64,000 bases of DNA from Pantoea coffeiphila (GCF_016909495.1 NZ_JAFBFW010000005.1:62001-126000); one strand, 5' to 3'; numbered from the stretch's first letter, positions 21,669 through 33,074 are shown. Numbers and translations: made by a program. Notes: generated by a model from the sequence alone, not told the origin.

Positions 21669-21693
21669 GAAAAAGGCCGCACTGCGGCCTTTT
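21669..21693 (+). terminator. Terminator between greA and yhbY
   Basis: Perfect 10-bp stem AAAAGGCCGC / GCGGCCTTTT (21671-21680 and 21684-21693) with a 3-nt loop. Symmetric A and T runs make it effective for greA and, less surely, for yhbY on the minus strand. A smaller stem CCTCAT/ATGAGG followed by GTTTTGT lies just upstream at 21637-21660. Confidence 0.85.
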
Positions 21694-21769
21694 ATCGGAA
21701 TGAGGAGCGTGGCACTTTCTCCTGACCTGAGTTTGTTCGGAAAGGCCGGTCAGCTGACCAGCCGCCCCC

Positions 21770-22063
21770 TCAGCGCGGAATGGAGATCTTGCGTTCCTTC
21801 GTTGGACGGTACAGCACCAGCGTCTTGCCGATTACCTGCACATTAACTGCACCGGTTTCGCGCACGATAGCTTCAACCACCAGGGTTTTCGTCTCACGGT
21901 CTTCCGTGGCGATTTTCACCTTGATGAGTTCATGGTGCTCCAGTGCATGTTCGATCTCGGCCAGCACTCCCTCGGTCAAGCCGTTGTTGCCCAGCATGAC
22001 TACTGGCTTCAGCGGATGGGCCAGACCTTTCAGGTGCTGTTTTTGTTTGGTACTCAGATTCAT
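21770..22063 (-). CDS. yhbY: CRM-domain ribosome-assembly RNA-binding protein YhbY
   Basis: Single CRM domain protein that associates with pre-50S particles. The 97-residue sequence has the characteristic GxxG loop in VVMLGNNGLTEGVLAEI (about residues 22-38) and the basic N-terminus MNLSTKQKQHLKGLAH. Divergent from rlmE, as in E. coli. Confidence 0.95.
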   Translation of the reverse strand: MNLSTKQKQHLKGLAHPLKPVVMLGNNGLTEGVLAEIEHALEHHELIKVKIATEDRETKTLVVEAIVRETGAVNVQVIGKTLVLYRPTKERKISIPR

Positions 22064-22190
22064 CGTATTTTTTACTTACATTGGGATTGAAAACGGGTCA
22101 TTCTACCGCCATCTCGAGTGTATCACCAAATCGGCTTCGCTGATTTGTGCGGTTATTTATCGCGAACAATGAATCATAGTTGGAAATTGT

Positions 22191-22820
22191 ATGACTGGTA
22201 AAAAGCGTTCGGCCAGTTCCAGCCGCTGGCTACAGGAACACTTTAGCGATAAATATGTGCTTCAGGCGCAGAAAAAAGGGCTGCGTTCGCGCGCCTGGTT
22301 TAAACTGGATGAAATACAGCAGGGTGACAAACTTTTCAAACCCGGTATGACCGTGGTTGACCTCGGTGCGGCTCCGGGCGGTTGGTCACAGTATGTGGTA
22401 ACGCAGATTGGGTCAAAAGGTCGTGTTATTGCCTGTGATATTCTACCGATGGACCCCATTGTTGGCGTTGACTTTCTTCAGGGCGATTTTCGTGACGAAA
22501 GCGTACTGAAAACTCTGCTGGAACGTGTGGGAGAGACCAAAGTTCAGGTTGTGATGTCGGATATGGCACCCAACATGACGGGTACACCTGCAGTTGATAT
22601 TCCCCGGTCGATGTATTTATGTGAGCTTGCCCTGGATATGTGTCGTGACGTATTGGCACCCGGTGGCAGCTTTTTAGTAAAGGTGTTTCAGGGAGATGGT
22701 TTTGAAGAATACCTGCGGGAAATTCGCTCCCTGTTTACGAAAGTAAAAATTCGTAAGCCGGACGCTTCACGTTCTCGTTCGCGTGAAGTGTATATTGTAG
22801 CGACAGGGCGCAAACTGTAA
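22191..22820 (+). CDS. rlmE: 23S rRNA 2'-O-ribose U2552 methyltransferase RlmE
   Basis: Heat-shock methyltransferase (FtsJ/RrmJ) that methylates U2552 in the A-loop of 23S rRNA. The 209 residues have SAM motif [14 protein letters not shown] (about 56-68), the catalytic K-D-K tetrad context ([32 protein letters not shown]) and a C-terminal [14 protein letters not shown]. Followed by ftsH after 104 bp, the conserved pair. Confidence 0.97.
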   Translation: MTGKKRSASSSRWLQEHFSDKYVLQAQKKGLRSRAWFKLDEIQQGDKLFKPGMTVVDLGAAPGGWSQYVVTQIGSKGRVIACDILPMDPIVGVDFLQGDFRDESVLKTLLERVGETKVQVVMSDMAPNMTGTPAVDIPRSMYLCELALDMCRDVLAPGGSFLVKVFQGDGFEEYLREIRSLFTKVKIRKPDASRSRSREVYIVATGRKL

Positions 22821-22924
22821 CCATCATCGCCGGATCAGCCGCAGTTTTGTAGCGATTCCAAGTGTGAAGGATATGTAGTACCCTACGCTGTCTGTTAACA
22901 CAGTTGTAATAAGAGGTTAATCCC

Positions 22925-24832
22925 TTGAGTGACATGGCGAAAAACCTAATTCTCTGGTTAGTCATCGCAGTTGTGCTGATGTCTGTATTCCAGAGCTTTG
23001 GGCCCAGCGAGTCGAATGGCCGTAGGGTTGATTACTCAACCTTCCTGTCTGAAGTGAACCAGGATCAGGTCCGCGAGGCACGTATTAACGGGCGTGAAAT
23101 TAACGTAACCAAAAAAGATAGTAATCGCTACACGACCTACATTCCCGTCAACGATCCCAAGTTACTCGATAACCTGTTGACTAAAAATGTGAAAGTAGTC
23201 GGTGAACCACCGGAAGAGCCAAGCCTGTTGGCTTCGATCTTTATCTCATGGTTCCCAATGCTGTTACTGATTGGTGTCTGGATCTTCTTTATGCGGCAGA
23301 TGCAGGGCGGAGGCGGCAAGGGCGCGATGTCCTTCGGCAAAAGCAAAGCCCGCATGCTGACAGAAGATCAGATTAAAACCACCTTTGCTGACGTTGCAGG
23401 CTGCGACGAAGCGAAAGAGGAAGTGGGCGAGCTGGTTGAATACCTGCGCGAGCCTAGCCGTTTCCAGAAGCTGGGCGGTAAAATTCCGAAAGGCGTACTG
23501 ATGGTCGGTCCTCCGGGTACCGGTAAAACCCTGCTGGCGAAAGCGATTGCAGGCGAGGCGAAAGTACCGTTCTTCACTATCTCTGGCTCTGACTTTGTTG
23601 AAATGTTCGTTGGTGTGGGTGCATCCCGCGTGCGCGATATGTTTGAACAAGCTAAGAAAGCCGCGCCGTGCATTATCTTCATCGATGAAATCGATGCGGT
23701 AGGTCGTCAGCGCGGTGCAGGTCTGGGCGGTGGTCACGATGAGCGTGAACAGACGCTGAACCAGATGCTGGTTGAGATGGATGGTTTTGAAGGTAACGAA
23801 GGCATCATTGTTATTGCCGCTACCAACCGTCCAGATGTGCTTGACCCTGCACTGCTGCGTCCGGGTCGCTTCGACCGTCAGGTTGTCGTTGGATTACCGG
23901 ATGTTCGTGGTCGTGAGCAGATCATGAAAGTGCACATGCGCCGTGTACCGCTGGCACCAGATATCGATGCGGCAATCATTGCCCGCGGTACCCCTGGCTT
24001 CTCCGGTGCAGATCTGGCTAACCTTGTTAACGAAGCGGCGCTGTTTGCAGCCCGTGGTAACAAGCGTGTGGTGTCGATGGTTGAGTTCGAAAAAGCGAAA
24101 GACAAAATCATGATGGGTGCAGAACGTCGCTCTATGGTGATGACTGAAGCTCAAAAAGAATCAACCGCTTACCATGAAGCAGGTCACGCCATTGTGGGTA
24201 CGCTGGTTCCGGGTTATGACCCGGTGCACAAAGTCACCATCATTCCTCGTGGCAGAGCGCTGGGCGTAGCCTTCTTCCTGCCGGAAGGGGACGAAATCAG
24301 TGCCAATCGTCAGAAGCTGGAAAGCCGAATTTCCGTGGCCTACGGTGGACGTCTGGCTGAAGAGATTATCTACGGTTCGGATTATGTTTCTACCGGCGCG
24401 TCGTCTGATATCAAAATGGCGACCAGCGTTGCGCGTAACATGGTTACTCAGTGGGGCTTCTCTGAAAAGCTGGGTCCATTGCTTTATGCTGAAGAGGAAG
24501 GTGAAGTGTTCCTCGGCCGTTCAGTGGCTAAGGCTAAGCATATGTCCGACGAAACGGCACGTATCATCGATCAGGAAGTGAAAAAACTGATTGATACTAA
24601 CTATGCTCGTGCTCGCCGCATTCTGGACGAAAATATGGACATTCTTCATGCGATGAAAGATGCGCTGATGAAGTATGAAACCATTGATGCACCTCAGATC
24701 AGTGATCTGATGGCGCGCCGTGAGGTTCGTCCGCCAGCGGGCTGGGAAGGGCCAGTTAATATTGAGAAAACAGCAGCGCCTCAGGCATCTCGCCCGAACG
24801 ACGACATGCCAGGTTCAGATAAAATCGTGTGA
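22925..24832 (+). CDS. ftsH: ATP-dependent zinc metalloprotease FtsH
   Basis: Essential membrane-anchored AAA+ protease; substrates include LpxC and sigma32, so it also balances LPS synthesis. Two N-terminal membrane helices (about 7-23 and 100-121) flank a periplasmic domain. The AAA module has Walker A GPPGTGKT, Walker [12 protein letters not shown] and [23 protein letters not shown]. The Zn site is HEAGH plus a downstream Asp. I use the TTG at 22925 (AGAGG 8 bp upstream); the ATG three codons later gives the alternative E. coli start MAKNLILW. Confidence 0.97.
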   Translation: MSDMAKNLILWLVIAVVLMSVFQSFGPSESNGRRVDYSTFLSEVNQDQVREARINGREINVTKKDSNRYTTYIPVNDPKLLDNLLTKNVKVVGEPPEEPSLLASIFISWFPMLLLIGVWIFFMRQMQGGGGKGAMSFGKSKARMLTEDQIKTTFADVAGCDEAKEEVGELVEYLREPSRFQKLGGKIPKGVLMVGPPGTGKTLLAKAIAGEAKVPFFTISGSDFVEMFVGVGASRVRDMFEQAKKAAPCIIFIDEIDAVGRQRGAGLGGGHDEREQTLNQMLVEMDGFEGNEGIIVIAATNRPDVLDPALLRPGRFDRQVVVGLPDVRGREQIMKVHMRRVPLAPDIDAAIIARGTPGFSGADLANLVNEAALFAARGNKRVVSMVEFEKAKDKIMMGAERRSMVMTEAQKESTAYHEAGHAIVGTLVPGYDPVHKVTIIPRGRALGVAFFLPEGDEISANRQKLESRISVAYGGRLAEEIIYGSDYVSTGASSDIKMATSVARNMVTQWGFSEKLGPLLYAEEEGEVFLGRSVAKAKHMSDETARIIDQEVKKLIDTNYARARRILDENMDILHAMKDALMKYETIDAPQISDLMARREVRPPAGWEGPVNIEKTAAPQASRPNDDMPGSDKIV

Positions 24833-24895
24833 TAGCAGTGTGGCGGAAACCTGATGGAGTCCGCCAGATTGCAGTCAATATGCTGTTATAATGCA

Positions 24896-24922
24896 AACCC
24901 CGGCTATGGTCGGGGTTTTTTT
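24896..24922 (+). terminator. Rho-independent terminator of ftsH
   Basis: Stem AACCCCG / CGGGGTT with an 8-nt loop, followed by TTTTTT. Lies between ftsH and folP. A further 7-bp stem TGGCGGA/TCCGCCA (24841-24866) sits just upstream. Confidence 0.85.
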
Positions 24923-24951
24923 ATATCTACTATTACCGGAGACCGTTTGTT

Positions 24952-25788
24952 ATGAAGCTGTACGCCAGAGATACCGTACTCGACCTCTCACATCCGCATG
25001 TGATGGGTATCCTGAACGTCACTCCCGATTCGTTTTCAGATGGCGGCAAGCATAACGAACTGATCCATGCTCTGACCCACGCTAACGAGATGATTAACGC
25101 CGGTGCCACGATTATTGACGTCGGGGGAGAGTCTACCCGTCCCGGAGCCAAAGACGTCAGTGTGGAAGAGGAGCTGGAGCGCGTTATTCCAGTGGTAGAG
25201 GCGATTGCGCAGCGTTTTGAGGTGTGGATATCGGTGGATACCTCCAAACCCGAGGTTATCCGCGAATCTGCCCGCGTGGGGGCGCACATTATCAATGATA
25301 TTCGTTCACTACAGGAACCGGGAGCGCTTGAAGCCGCTGCGGAAACCGGCCTGCCGGTATGCCTGATGCATATGCAGGGCGAACCGAAAACCATGCAGCA
25401 GTCACCGAACTATCAGAACATTCTGCGCGATGTTGATGACTTTTTCGTTCAGCATATTGCCCGATGCGAAGCGGCAGGGATAAAAAAATCGCAGCTGCTG
25501 CTCGACCCGGGTTTTGGTTTCGGTAAGAATCTTTCCCATAATTATCAACTTCTGGCGCACCTGGCAGACTATCATCATTTTGGCCTGCCGCTATTAGTCG
25601 GCATGTCACGTAAAAGTATGATTGGCCAGCTGCTGAACGTGGGTCCCGGGCAGCGTTTAACCGGCAGCATCGCCTGTGCGGTGATTGCTGCCATGCAGGG
25701 CGCTCATATTTTGCGCGTACACGATGTAAAAGAAACCGTAGAGGCGATGCGCGTCGTCGAAGCGACACAGTCAGCGAAGGAAGAATAA
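24952..25788 (+). CDS. folP: Dihydropteroate synthase FolP
   Basis: Condenses p-aminobenzoate with the pterin diphosphate in folate synthesis; target of sulfonamides. The 278-residue TIM barrel has [13 protein letters not shown] (about 22-34), [11 protein letters not shown] (about 56-66), the [11 protein letters not shown] strand and GMSRKSMIG. No insertion is seen in the sulfonamide-contact loop. Separated from glmM by 4 bp, so the two are co-transcribed. Confidence 0.97.
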   Translation: MKLYARDTVLDLSHPHVMGILNVTPDSFSDGGKHNELIHALTHANEMINAGATIIDVGGESTRPGAKDVSVEEELERVIPVVEAIAQRFEVWISVDTSKPEVIRESARVGAHIINDIRSLQEPGALEAAAETGLPVCLMHMQGEPKTMQQSPNYQNILRDVDDFFVQHIARCEAAGIKKSQLLLDPGFGFGKNLSHNYQLLAHLADYHHFGLPLLVGMSRKSMIGQLLNVGPGQRLTGSIACAVIAAMQGAHILRVHDVKETVEAMRVVEATQSAKEE

Positions 25789-25792
25789 CGTT

Positions 25793-27127
25793 ATGAGCAA
25801 CCGCAAGTATTTTGGTACCGATGGCATTCGCGGCAAAGTGGGTGAATATCCCATCACTCCTGATTTTGTGCTGAAACTTGGCTGGGCAGCCGGAAAGGTG
25901 CTGGCACGCCACGGTTCGAAGAAGATTATCATCGGGAAAGATACGCGTATCTCTGGCTATATGCTGGAGTCTGCGCTGGAAGCGGGTCTGGCCGCAGCCG
26001 GATTGTCAGCCGCGTTTACCGGGCCAATGCCTACGCCTGCGGTGGCCTACCTGACACGTGCATTCCGTGCCGAAGCGGGTATTGTTATCTCTGCCTCTCA
26101 TAATCCGTTCGACGATAACGGCATTAAGTTCTTTTCCACCGAGGGCACCAAGCTGCCGGATGAAGTGGAAGAGGCGATTGAAGCCGAGATGGAAAAGCCG
26201 ATTACCTGCGTTGAATCTATCGAACTGGGACGCGCCAGCCGTATTGTTGATGCCGCCGGGCGCTACATCGAGTTTTGCAAAGGAACCTTCCCGAGCGAGT
26301 TAAGCCTTAACGGATTAAAAATCGTGGTGGATTGCGCGAACGGCGCGACGTATCACATTGCGCCTAATGTGCTGCGTGAACTGGGTGCGGAAGTTATCTC
26401 GATTGGCGTTCAGCCTAACGGAATGAACATTAATAAAGAGTGCGGTGCAACCGATCTGCGCCTGTTACAGGAACGCGTACTGGCTGAGAAAGCCGATCTG
26501 GGGCTGGCTTACGACGGTGATGGCGACCGTATCATGATGGTTGATCATCTCGGGCAGAAGGTTGATGGCGATCAGATCCTCTATATCATCGCCCGTGAGG
26601 GCTTACGCCAGGGGCAGCTGCGCGGTGGTGTTGTCGGTACGTTGATGAGTAATATGGGCCTGGAGCTGGCGCTTAAACAGCTGGGTATCCCGTTTGCCCG
26701 GGCGAAAGTGGGTGACCGATACGTACTGGAAAAGCTGAAGGAAAAAGGCTGGCGTCTTGGCGCTGAGAATTCAGGCCACGTAATCCTGCTTGATAAGACG
26801 ACCACCGGCGACGGAGTTGTTGCAGGTTTGCAAGTACTAACTGCGATGGTCCGAAATCATATGACTTTGCACGATCTGTGTAGTGGAATGAAGCTGCTGC
26901 CACAGATTCTGGTTAACGTGCGCTTCAGTGGCGAAAACGATCCGCTGGAAGATGCACAGGTTAAAGCGGTAACCAGTGAAGTGGAAGCTGAGCTGAAAGG
27001 GCGTGGTCGTGTGCTGCTGCGTAAATCCGGCACCGAACCGCTGATCCGCGTGATGGTGGAAGGTGAAGACGAAGCGCAGGTTACCGCACTTGCCCATCGC
27101 ATCGCCGATGCGGTGAAAGCCGTTTGA
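25793..27127 (+). CDS. glmM: Phosphoglucosamine mutase GlmM
   Basis: Interconverts glucosamine 6- and 1-phosphate, feeding UDP-GlcNAc to peptidoglycan and LPS. The 444-residue enzyme has the active-site phosphoserine loop [19 protein letters not shown] (about 95-113), Mg loop YDGDGDRIM, sugar loop GAENSGHV and phosphate loop [16 protein letters not shown]. Its product feeds MurA, encoded earlier in the window. Confidence 0.98.
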   Translation: MSNRKYFGTDGIRGKVGEYPITPDFVLKLGWAAGKVLARHGSKKIIIGKDTRISGYMLESALEAGLAAAGLSAAFTGPMPTPAVAYLTRAFRAEAGIVISASHNPFDDNGIKFFSTEGTKLPDEVEEAIEAEMEKPITCVESIELGRASRIVDAAGRYIEFCKGTFPSELSLNGLKIVVDCANGATYHIAPNVLRELGAEVISIGVQPNGMNINKECGATDLRLLQERVLAEKADLGLAYDGDGDRIMMVDHLGQKVDGDQILYIIAREGLRQGQLRGGVVGTLMSNMGLELALKQLGIPFARAKVGDRYVLEKLKEKGWRLGAENSGHVILLDKTTTGDGVVAGLQVLTAMVRNHMTLHDLCSGMKLLPQILVNVRFSGENDPLEDAQVKAVTSEVEAELKGRGRVLLRKSGTEPLIRVMVEGEDEAQVTALAHRIADAVKAV

Positions 27128-27135
27128 TTCGGAGC

Positions 27136-27178
27136 GGGGTCGAACAGTCACTTCGGCCCCTGTTTCAGGGTGTTTTCT
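27136..27178 (+). terminator. Stem-loop after glmM, probable terminator
   Basis: GGGGTCGAA (27136-27144) pairs with TTCGGCCCC (27152-27160) with one G-U wobble. The tail TGTTTCAGGGTGTTTTC is only moderately T-rich. It starts 8 bp after the glmM stop. Confidence 0.6.
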
Positions 27179-27274
27179 ATCGTACTAAACGACGCTCTTT
27201 CTGTTCTTTGCCTGGCCGTGTTTTGGTGAAAAATCATTGATGAATAGCGCGTTTTTTCTCCACAAATTGATCTT

Positions 27275-27303
27275 TTGCCGCTTTTTTCTGCAATCAGTAT
27301 GAT
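27275..27303 (+). promoter_or_regulatory. Sigma70 promoter upstream of secG
   Basis: TTGCCG (27275-27280), 17-bp spacer, TATGAT (27298-27303). It sits in the 313-bp glmM-secG gap and would give a leader of about 130 nt for secG and the tRNA-Leu gene downstream. Confidence 0.65.
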
Positions 27304-27440
27304 GTTGTAAAATTGCCCTTGCACGGGAGAGCGCCTTTGGTTAGTATTCACACCCGCTTCTGATGGGTAGTGATTCACTATCGATTTAACTGGTTTGAAG
27401 CTTTTAATGCACGTTTAACGTGCAAGGAAGAAGGTTGATT

Positions 27441-27773
27441 ATGTACGAAGCTCTTTTAGTAGTTTTCCTTATTGTGGCAATCGGCCTTGTTGGTCTGATC
27501 ATGCTGCAGCAAGGTAAAGGCGCTGATATGGGAGCATCATTTGGTGCAGGCGCTTCTGGTACACTGTTTGGTTCTAACGGTTCAGGTAACTTCATGACCC
27601 GTATGACTGCAGTGCTGGCAACCCTGTTCTTCATTATCAGCCTGATCCTGGGTAACCTTAATAGCAACAAAACCCAGAAAGGAAGCGAGTGGGAAAATCT
27701 GACTCAGCCAGCACAGTCTCAGCAGACTGCGCCAGCTAAACCGGCAGCGCCGGGCAGTGACATCCCGCAGTAA
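27441..27773 (+). CDS. secG: Preprotein translocase subunit SecG
   Basis: Small inner-membrane subunit of SecYEG that stimulates SecA-driven export. The 110-residue protein has two helices (about 2-22 and 52-72) and the connecting loop GKGADMGASFGAGASGTLFG, with a C-terminal Q/P/A-rich tail. I use the ATG at 27441 (MYEALLVVFL), with AAGGAAGAAGG upstream. Only 51 bp separate it from the tRNA-Leu gene, so the tRNA is probably processed from the secG transcript. Confidence 0.97.
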   Translation: MYEALLVVFLIVAIGLVGLIMLQQGKGADMGASFGAGASGTLFGSNGSGNFMTRMTAVLATLFFIISLILGNLNSNKTQKGSEWENLTQPAQSQQTAPAKPAAPGSDIPQ

Positions 27774-27824
27774 GACCTGAGTTACATTTCGACGCGATAG
27801 AAATAAAAAAATCGCAACTTTAGT

Positions 27825-27911
27825 GCCGTGGTGGTGGAATTGGTAGACACGCTACCTTGAGGTGGTAGTGCCCGCATGGGCTTACGGGTTCAAGTCCCGT
27901 CCTCGGTACCA
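27825..27911 (+). tRNA. leuU: tRNA-Leu (GAG)
   Basis: An 87-nt class II tRNA with encoded CCA, anticodon GAG in CTACCTTGAGGTGGTAG, and a short variable arm (TGCCCGCATGGGCTT). It matches E. coli leuU almost throughout and sits after secG as in E. coli. One difference stands out: base 5 is T (27829), facing T68 (27903), so the acceptor stem GCCGTGG / CCTCGGT has a U-U mismatch where E. coli has A-U. G1-U72 is normal for this tRNA. Confidence 0.96.
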
Positions 27912-27925
27912 AATCTCAGTTTTGC

Positions 27926-27954
27926 TTGCAATTTGTGCAAGTTTTGCGTAGTAT
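27926..27954 (+). promoter_or_regulatory. Promoter of metY-rimP-nusA operon
   Basis: TTGCAA (27926-27931), 17-bp spacer, TAGTAT (27949-27954). It lies in the 48-bp gap between the two tRNA genes. The -10 ends only 5 bp before the mature 5' end of tRNA-fMet, so the transcript would begin at or next to that end. Confidence 0.65.
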
Positions 27955-27959
27955 TCGGA

Positions 27960-28036
<77 letters not shown>

Positions 28037-28164
28037 CTTTCCCTTAGAGTTCTTTTTCAAATATACTGTATGCACAGAACGGCGCGTTTACAGCGAATTT
28101 TGAAAAAAATTCTTTTGGATTGTGCCGAGCCGCAGCTATTGCGGTATACAGGGTCCAGTCGCAT

Positions 28165-28233
28165 AAAGCCCCGAATTTTCGGGGTTTTTTGTTATCAGGA
28201 AACAGTAACACTGGGCTATAGGCCCTTTTTTTA
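28165..28233 (+). terminator. Leader terminators between metY and rimP
   Basis: First hairpin CCCCGAA / TTCGGGG (28169-28175, 28178-28184) followed by TTTTTT. Second, GGGC / GCCC around TATAG (28213-28224) followed by TTTTTTT. They lie in the leader of the nusA operon, where NusA-dependent read-through is known in E. coli, and probably set the ratio of tRNA to mRNA. Confidence 0.75.
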
Positions 28234-28249
28234 TGTCTTGGGGGTGGGA

Positions 28250-28702
28250 TTGTCCACATTAGAGCAAAAATTAACAGAGCTGATTTCAGCACCGGTAGAA
28301 GCGCTTGGCTACGAACTGGTAGGTATTGAGTTTGTACGCGGTCGCACATCCACCCTGCGCATCTATATTGATAGTGAAGATGGCATCAATGTTGATGATT
28401 GCGCTGATGTGAGCCACCAGGTTAGCGCGGTGATGGACGTTGAAGATCCGATTACCGTGCCATACAACCTTGAAGTCTCTTCACCTGGTCTTGACCGTCC
28501 AATGTTTACCGCAGATCATTACGTACGTTTTACTGGTGAAGAAGTCAGCCTGGTTCTGCGTATGGCGGTACAGAACCGCCGCAAATGGCAGGGCATCATT
28601 AAATCTGTCGAAGGTGAAATGATTACCGTTGCCGTTGAGGGTAACGACGAAGTGTTCGCACTGAGCAACATCCAGAAGGCGAACCTGGTTCCCCACTTTT
28701 AA
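28250..28702 (+). CDS. rimP: Ribosome maturation factor RimP
   Basis: 30S assembly factor. The 150-residue protein starts with TTG at 28250 ([20 protein letters not shown]), with a GGGGGTGGG purine run just upstream; a GTG two codons earlier is the alternative. The N-terminal alpha/beta domain carries [20 protein letters not shown] and the C-terminal SH3-like domain ends [14 protein letters not shown]. First protein gene of the operon, 24 bp before nusA. Confidence 0.96.
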   Translation: MSTLEQKLTELISAPVEALGYELVGIEFVRGRTSTLRIYIDSEDGINVDDCADVSHQVSAVMDVEDPITVPYNLEVSSPGLDRPMFTADHYVRFTGEEVSLVLRMAVQNRRKWQGIIKSVEGEMITVAVEGNDEVFALSNIQKANLVPHF

Positions 28703-28726
28703 AAGTCCGGATTGAGGCATACCAGG

Positions 28727-30232
28727 ATGAACAAAGAAATCTTAGCTGTTGTAGAAGCGGTCTCTAATGAGAAATCCCTCCCGCGCGAGAAGATTTTCGA
28801 AGCGCTGGAGAGCGCGCTGGCTACAGCCACCAAGAAAAAATACGAGCAGGAAATTGACGTTCGCGTCACCATCGATCGTAAAAGCGGCGATTTCGACACC
28901 TTCCGTCGTTGGCTGATCGTTAACGAAGTGACGCTGCCGACCCGTGAAATCACGCTGGAAGCAGCACGTTACGAAGATGAAGCACTGAATCTCGGTGATT
29001 TCGTTGAAGATCAGATCGAATCCGTGACCTTTGACCGTATCACCACTCAGACCGCCAAGCAGGTTATCGTTCAGAAAGTCCGTGAAGCAGAACGAGCAAT
29101 GGTCGTGGATCAGTTCCGCGAGCAGGAAGGCGAGATCATCACCGGTGTGGTTAAGAAAGTTAACCGCGACAACATCTCCCTGGAAGTTCGGCCTACCGAT
29201 GGTTCTAACACTAATGCCGAAGCTGTCATCATTCGTGAAGATATGCTGCCGCGTGAAAACTTCCGTCCGGGTGACCGCATTCGTGGTGTTCTGTATGCCG
29301 TGCGTCCAGAAGCCCGCGGTGCGCAGCTGTTCGTCAGCCGTTCCAAGCCGGAAATGCTGATTGAACTGTTCCGTATTGAAGTGCCGGAAATTGCTGAAGA
29401 AGTACTTGAAATTAAAGCCGCCGCGCGCGATCCAGGCTCCCGTGCCAAAATCGCTGTGAAAACCAACGATAAGCGCATCGACCCGGTCGGTGCCTGCGTT
29501 GGTATGCGCGGTGCGCGTGTTCAGGCGGTATCCAGCGAGCTGGGTGGCGAACGTATTGATATCGTACTGTGGGATGATAATCCGGCGCAGTTCGTGATCA
29601 ACGCGATGGCTCCAGCGGATGTCGCTTCTATCGTGGTTGATGAAGATAATCACACCATGGATATTGCCGTTGAAGCCGGGAACCTGGCTCAGGCAATTGG
29701 CCGTAATGGCCAGAACGTGCGTCTGGCTTCACAGCTGAGTGGCTGGGAGCTGAACGTGATGACGGTCGACGACCTGCAAGCTAAGCATCAGGCCGAAGCA
29801 CACGCTGCCATTGACGTCTTTACTAAACACCTCGATATCGATGAAGACTTCGCTACCGTACTGGTAGAAGAAGGCTTCTCTTCTCTGGAAGAGCTGGCTT
29901 ATGTGCCGATCAACGAGCTGTTGGAGATCGACGGCCTGGATGAAGAGACAGTAGAAGCGTTGCGCGACCGAGCTAAAAACGCGTTAACCACCCTGGCCCT
30001 TGCGAAAGAAGAGAGCCTGGGGGATGCCCAACCTGCGGAAGATTTACTGGGCCTTGAAGGTCTGGAACGTGAGCTGGCTTTCAAGCTGGCCGCGAAAGGC
30101 GTTCGTACGCTGGAAGATCTTGCCGAGCAGGGTGTTGACGACCTGTCAGATATTGATGGCCTGACCGATGAGCGGGCCGGTGAGCTGATTATGGCTGCAC
30201 GTAATATTTGCTGGTTCGGCGACGACGCGTAA
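28727..30232 (+). CDS. nusA: Transcription termination/antitermination factor NusA
   Basis: Binds RNA polymerase and modulates pausing, termination and lambda-N/rrn antitermination. Order of domains: NTD (1-about 125), S1 (about 135-205), KH1-KH2 (about 210-350, with [11 protein letters not shown] and [13 protein letters not shown]) and two acidic repeats (about 370-430, 440-501). The 501-residue product is six longer than E. coli, owing to an insertion in the S1 domain: [19 protein letters not shown] in place of NISLDLGNNAEAV. Start is the ATG at 28727; five extra in-frame residues upstream are unlikely. Confidence 0.98.
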   Translation: MNKEILAVVEAVSNEKSLPREKIFEALESALATATKKKYEQEIDVRVTIDRKSGDFDTFRRWLIVNEVTLPTREITLEAARYEDEALNLGDFVEDQIESVTFDRITTQTAKQVIVQKVREAERAMVVDQFREQEGEIITGVVKKVNRDNISLEVRPTDGSNTNAEAVIIREDMLPRENFRPGDRIRGVLYAVRPEARGAQLFVSRSKPEMLIELFRIEVPEIAEEVLEIKAAARDPGSRAKIAVKTNDKRIDPVGACVGMRGARVQAVSSELGGERIDIVLWDDNPAQFVINAMAPADVASIVVDEDNHTMDIAVEAGNLAQAIGRNGQNVRLASQLSGWELNVMTVDDLQAKHQAEAHAAIDVFTKHLDIDEDFATVLVEEGFSSLEELAYVPINELLEIDGLDEETVEALRDRAKNALTTLALAKEESLGDAQPAEDLLGLEGLERELAFKLAAKGVRTLEDLAEQGVDDLSDIDGLTDERAGELIMAARNICWFGDDA

Positions 30233-30256
30233 TAAACTGTAGCAGGAAGGAACAGC

Positions 30257-32950
30257 ATGACGACAGATGTAACCGTAAAATCACTGGCAGCAGAGATTCA
30301 GACACCGGTTGAACGCCTGGTACAGCAATTTGCTGATGCAGGGATCCAAAAGTCTGAAACAGACTCTGTTACCCAGCAAGAAAAAGAAACTTTACTTACC
30401 CATCTGAATCGCGAACATGGCGGTGGATCTGGTAAGCTAACTCTGCAGCGTAAAACACGCAGCACCTTGAATATCCCAGGCACCGGGGGTAAAAGTAAAT
30501 CGGTGCAAATTGAAGTCCGCAAAAAACGCACCTATGTAAAAGGCGATCCGGCTGAAGCTGAACAGGCTGAAGCAGAAGCGCAGGCACAGCGTGAAGCGGA
30601 AGAACTGGCTCGTCGCGAGGCTGAAGAAAAAGCCCAGCGCGAAGCTCAAGAGAAAGCGAAGCGTGAAGCCGAGGAGCAGGCCAAGCGTGAGGCAGCTGAT
30701 AAAGCCAAACGTGAAGCAGCGGAAAGAGATAAAGTGAGCAATCAACATACCGATGAAATGACCCGGGCTTCACAGTCCGACAAAGCCCGCCGTGAAGCTG
30801 AATCAGCTGAACTGAAGCGTAAAGCCGAGGAAGAAGCGCGTCGCAAGATTGAAGAAGAAGCGAAGCGTGTAGCCGAAGAAGCGCGTAAAATGGCGGAAGA
30901 AAAAGGTGAAGAGTGGGCATCAGTCAAAGAGGAAGAAGACACCTCTGACTACCACGTCACAACATCCACTCACGCGCGTGCTGCAGAAGACGAAAACGAT
31001 GCACAGGTTGAAGGTGACCGTCGTACTCGTGCGGCAGCGCGTCCAGCTAAAGCCCCGGTTCGTAAAAAAGGCAACAAACACGCTGAAGCTAAAACTGACC
31101 GTGAAGAAGCGCGTGCGCAGGTTCGCGGCGGTAAAGGCGGCAAGCGTAAGCCAAGCTCGCTGCAGCAGGGCTTTAATAAGCCGGCTCAGGTCGTAAACCG
31201 CGATGTGGTGATTGGTGAAACCATTACCGTAGCGGAACTGGCTAACAAGATGGCGGTGAAAGGCTCCCAGGTCATCAAAGTGATGATGAAGATGGGTGCT
31301 ATGGCGACCATCAACCAGGTCATCGACCAGGAAACTGCACAGCTGGTTGCGGAAGAAATGGGTCACAAAGTGACGCTGCGCCGCGAAAACGAGCTGGAAG
31401 AAGCGGTAATGAGCGACCGTGACACCGATGCCGTGCTGGAATCCCGTGCGCCGGTCGTGACCATCATGGGCCACGTTGACCACGGTAAAACCTCACTGCT
31501 GGACTATATCCGCTCCACGAAAGTCGCCTCTGGCGAAGCGGGCGGCATTACCCAGCACATCGGTGCATACCACGTTGAAACTGACAACGGTATGGTGACC
31601 TTCCTTGATACCCCGGGCCACGCCGCGTTTACCGCAATGCGTGCTCGTGGTGCTCAGGCTACCGATATCGTTATCCTGGTTGTTGCTGCTGATGATGGCG
31701 TGATGCCACAGACTATCGAAGCAATCCAGCACGCCAAAGCGGCGAAAGTGCCGGTTGTTGTTGCGGTGAACAAGTGCGATAAGCCAGAAGCCGATCCGGA
31801 TCGCGTTAAGAACGAGCTGACTCAGTACGGAATTATTCCGGAAGAGTGGGGCGGTGAAAACATGTTCGTTAACGTATCTGCGAAAGCCGGTACCGGTATT
31901 GACGACCTGTTGAACGCTATCCTGCTGCAGGCTGAAGTTCTTGAACTGACCGCCGTGCGTCAGGGTATGGCGAGCGGTGTGGTTATCGAATCCTTCCTGG
32001 ATAAAGGTCGTGGTCCGGTTGCTACCGTGCTGGTGCGTGAAGGTACGCTGAACAAAGGCGATATCGTACTGTGCGGTTTCGAGTACGGTCGTGTTCGTGC
32101 GATGCGTGATGAGCTGGGTCGTGAAGTTCTGACCGCTGGCCCATCAATCCCTGTTGAGATCCTCGGTCTGTCCGGTGTTCCTGCTGCGGGTGATGAAGCA
32201 ACGGTTGTTCGTGACGAGAAGAAAGCGCGTGAAGTTGCGCTGTATCGTCAGGGCAAATTCCGTGAAGTTAAACTGGCACGTCAGCAGAAATCTAAGCTGG
32301 AAAACATGTTTGCGAACATGACCGAAGGCGAAGTATCTGAACTGAACATCGTACTGAAAGCCGACGTACAGGGTTCTGTAGAAGCTATCGCTGACTCACT
32401 GATGAAACTTTCTACCGATGAAGTGAAAGTGAAAATCGTTGGTTCAGGCGTGGGCGGTATCACCGAAACCGACGCCACTCTGGCTGCCGCATCTAACGCT
32501 ATCCTGGTTGGCTTCAACGTCCGTGCCGATGCCTCTGCTCGCCGCGTGATTGATTCTGAAAGCCTGGATCTGCGTTACTACTCCGTGATCTATAATCTGA
32601 TCGACGAAGTGAAAGCTGCGATGAGCGGCATGCTGGCACCAGAGTACAAGCAGCAGATCATTGGTCTTGCAGCGGTGCGTGACGTGTTCAAATCACCGAA
32701 ATTTGGTGCTATCGCGGGCTGTATGGTCACCGAAGGTAACATCAAGCGTCACAACCCAATCCGTGTACTGCGTGACAACGTGGTTATCTATGAAGGCGAG
32801 CTGGAATCCCTGCGCCGCTTCAAAGATGACGTTAACGAAGTTCGTAACGGCATGGAATGTGGTATCGGCGTGAAGAACTACAACGATGTTCGCGTTGGCG
32901 ATATGATCGAAGTATTCGAAATTATCGAAATTCAGCGCACCATCGATTAA
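30257..32950 (+). CDS. infB: Translation initiation factor IF-2
   Basis: GTPase that places initiator tRNA in the ribosomal P site. The 897-residue protein has an N-terminal domain, a long charged K/E/A/R-rich helical region (about 95-225), the G domain with GHVDHGKT (about residue 403), DTPGH and NKCD (E. coli has NKID), and domains II-IV ending [13 protein letters not shown]. An internal GTG at 30734 (VSNQHTDEM) matches the E. coli IF2-beta start, so at least two forms are expected. Confidence 0.98.
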   Translation: MTTDVTVKSLAAEIQTPVERLVQQFADAGIQKSETDSVTQQEKETLLTHLNREHGGGSGKLTLQRKTRSTLNIPGTGGKSKSVQIEVRKKRTYVKGDPAEAEQAEAEAQAQREAEELARREAEEKAQREAQEKAKREAEEQAKREAADKAKREAAERDKVSNQHTDEMTRASQSDKARREAESAELKRKAEEEARRKIEEEAKRVAEEARKMAEEKGEEWASVKEEEDTSDYHVTTSTHARAAEDENDAQVEGDRRTRAAARPAKAPVRKKGNKHAEAKTDREEARAQVRGGKGGKRKPSSLQQGFNKPAQVVNRDVVIGETITVAELANKMAVKGSQVIKVMMKMGAMATINQVIDQETAQLVAEEMGHKVTLRRENELEEAVMSDRDTDAVLESRAPVVTIMGHVDHGKTSLLDYIRSTKVASGEAGGITQHIGAYHVETDNGMVTFLDTPGHAAFTAMRARGAQATDIVILVVAADDGVMPQTIEAIQHAKAAKVPVVVAVNKCDKPEADPDRVKNELTQYGIIPEEWGGENMFVNVSAKAGTGIDDLLNAILLQAEVLELTAVRQGMASGVVIESFLDKGRGPVATVLVREGTLNKGDIVLCGFEYGRVRAMRDELGREVLTAGPSIPVEILGLSGVPAAGDEATVVRDEKKAREVALYRQGKFREVKLARQQKSKLENMFANMTEGEVSELNIVLKADVQGSVEAIADSLMKLSTDEVKVKIVGSGVGGITETDATLAAASNAILVGFNVRADASARRVIDSESLDLRYYSVIYNLIDEVKAAMSGMLAPEYKQQIIGLAAVRDVFKSPKFGAIAGCMVTEGNIKRHNPIRVLRDNVVIYEGELESLRRFKDDVNEVRNGMECGIGVKNYNDVRVGDMIEVFEIIEIQRTID

Positions 32951-33030
32951 TCGACTGGCAGATATCCGGTAGATTTCGCGTTGCAGCAGGGCAGTTAACG
33001 CAGCGGCGATGTGAAGATTGCAGGATATTA

Positions 33031-33055
33031 TTTGGGAGGCTTCTGGCCTCCCAAA
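33031..33055 (+). other. Intercistronic stem-loop infB-rbfA
   Basis: Perfect 10-bp stem TTTGGGAGGC / GCCTCCCAAA around TTCTG. No T-tract follows, so it is more likely an mRNA stability or processing element than a terminator. It ends 20 bp before the rbfA ATG. Confidence 0.6.
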
Positions 33056-33074
33056 TTATTTGGAGAGATAAATT

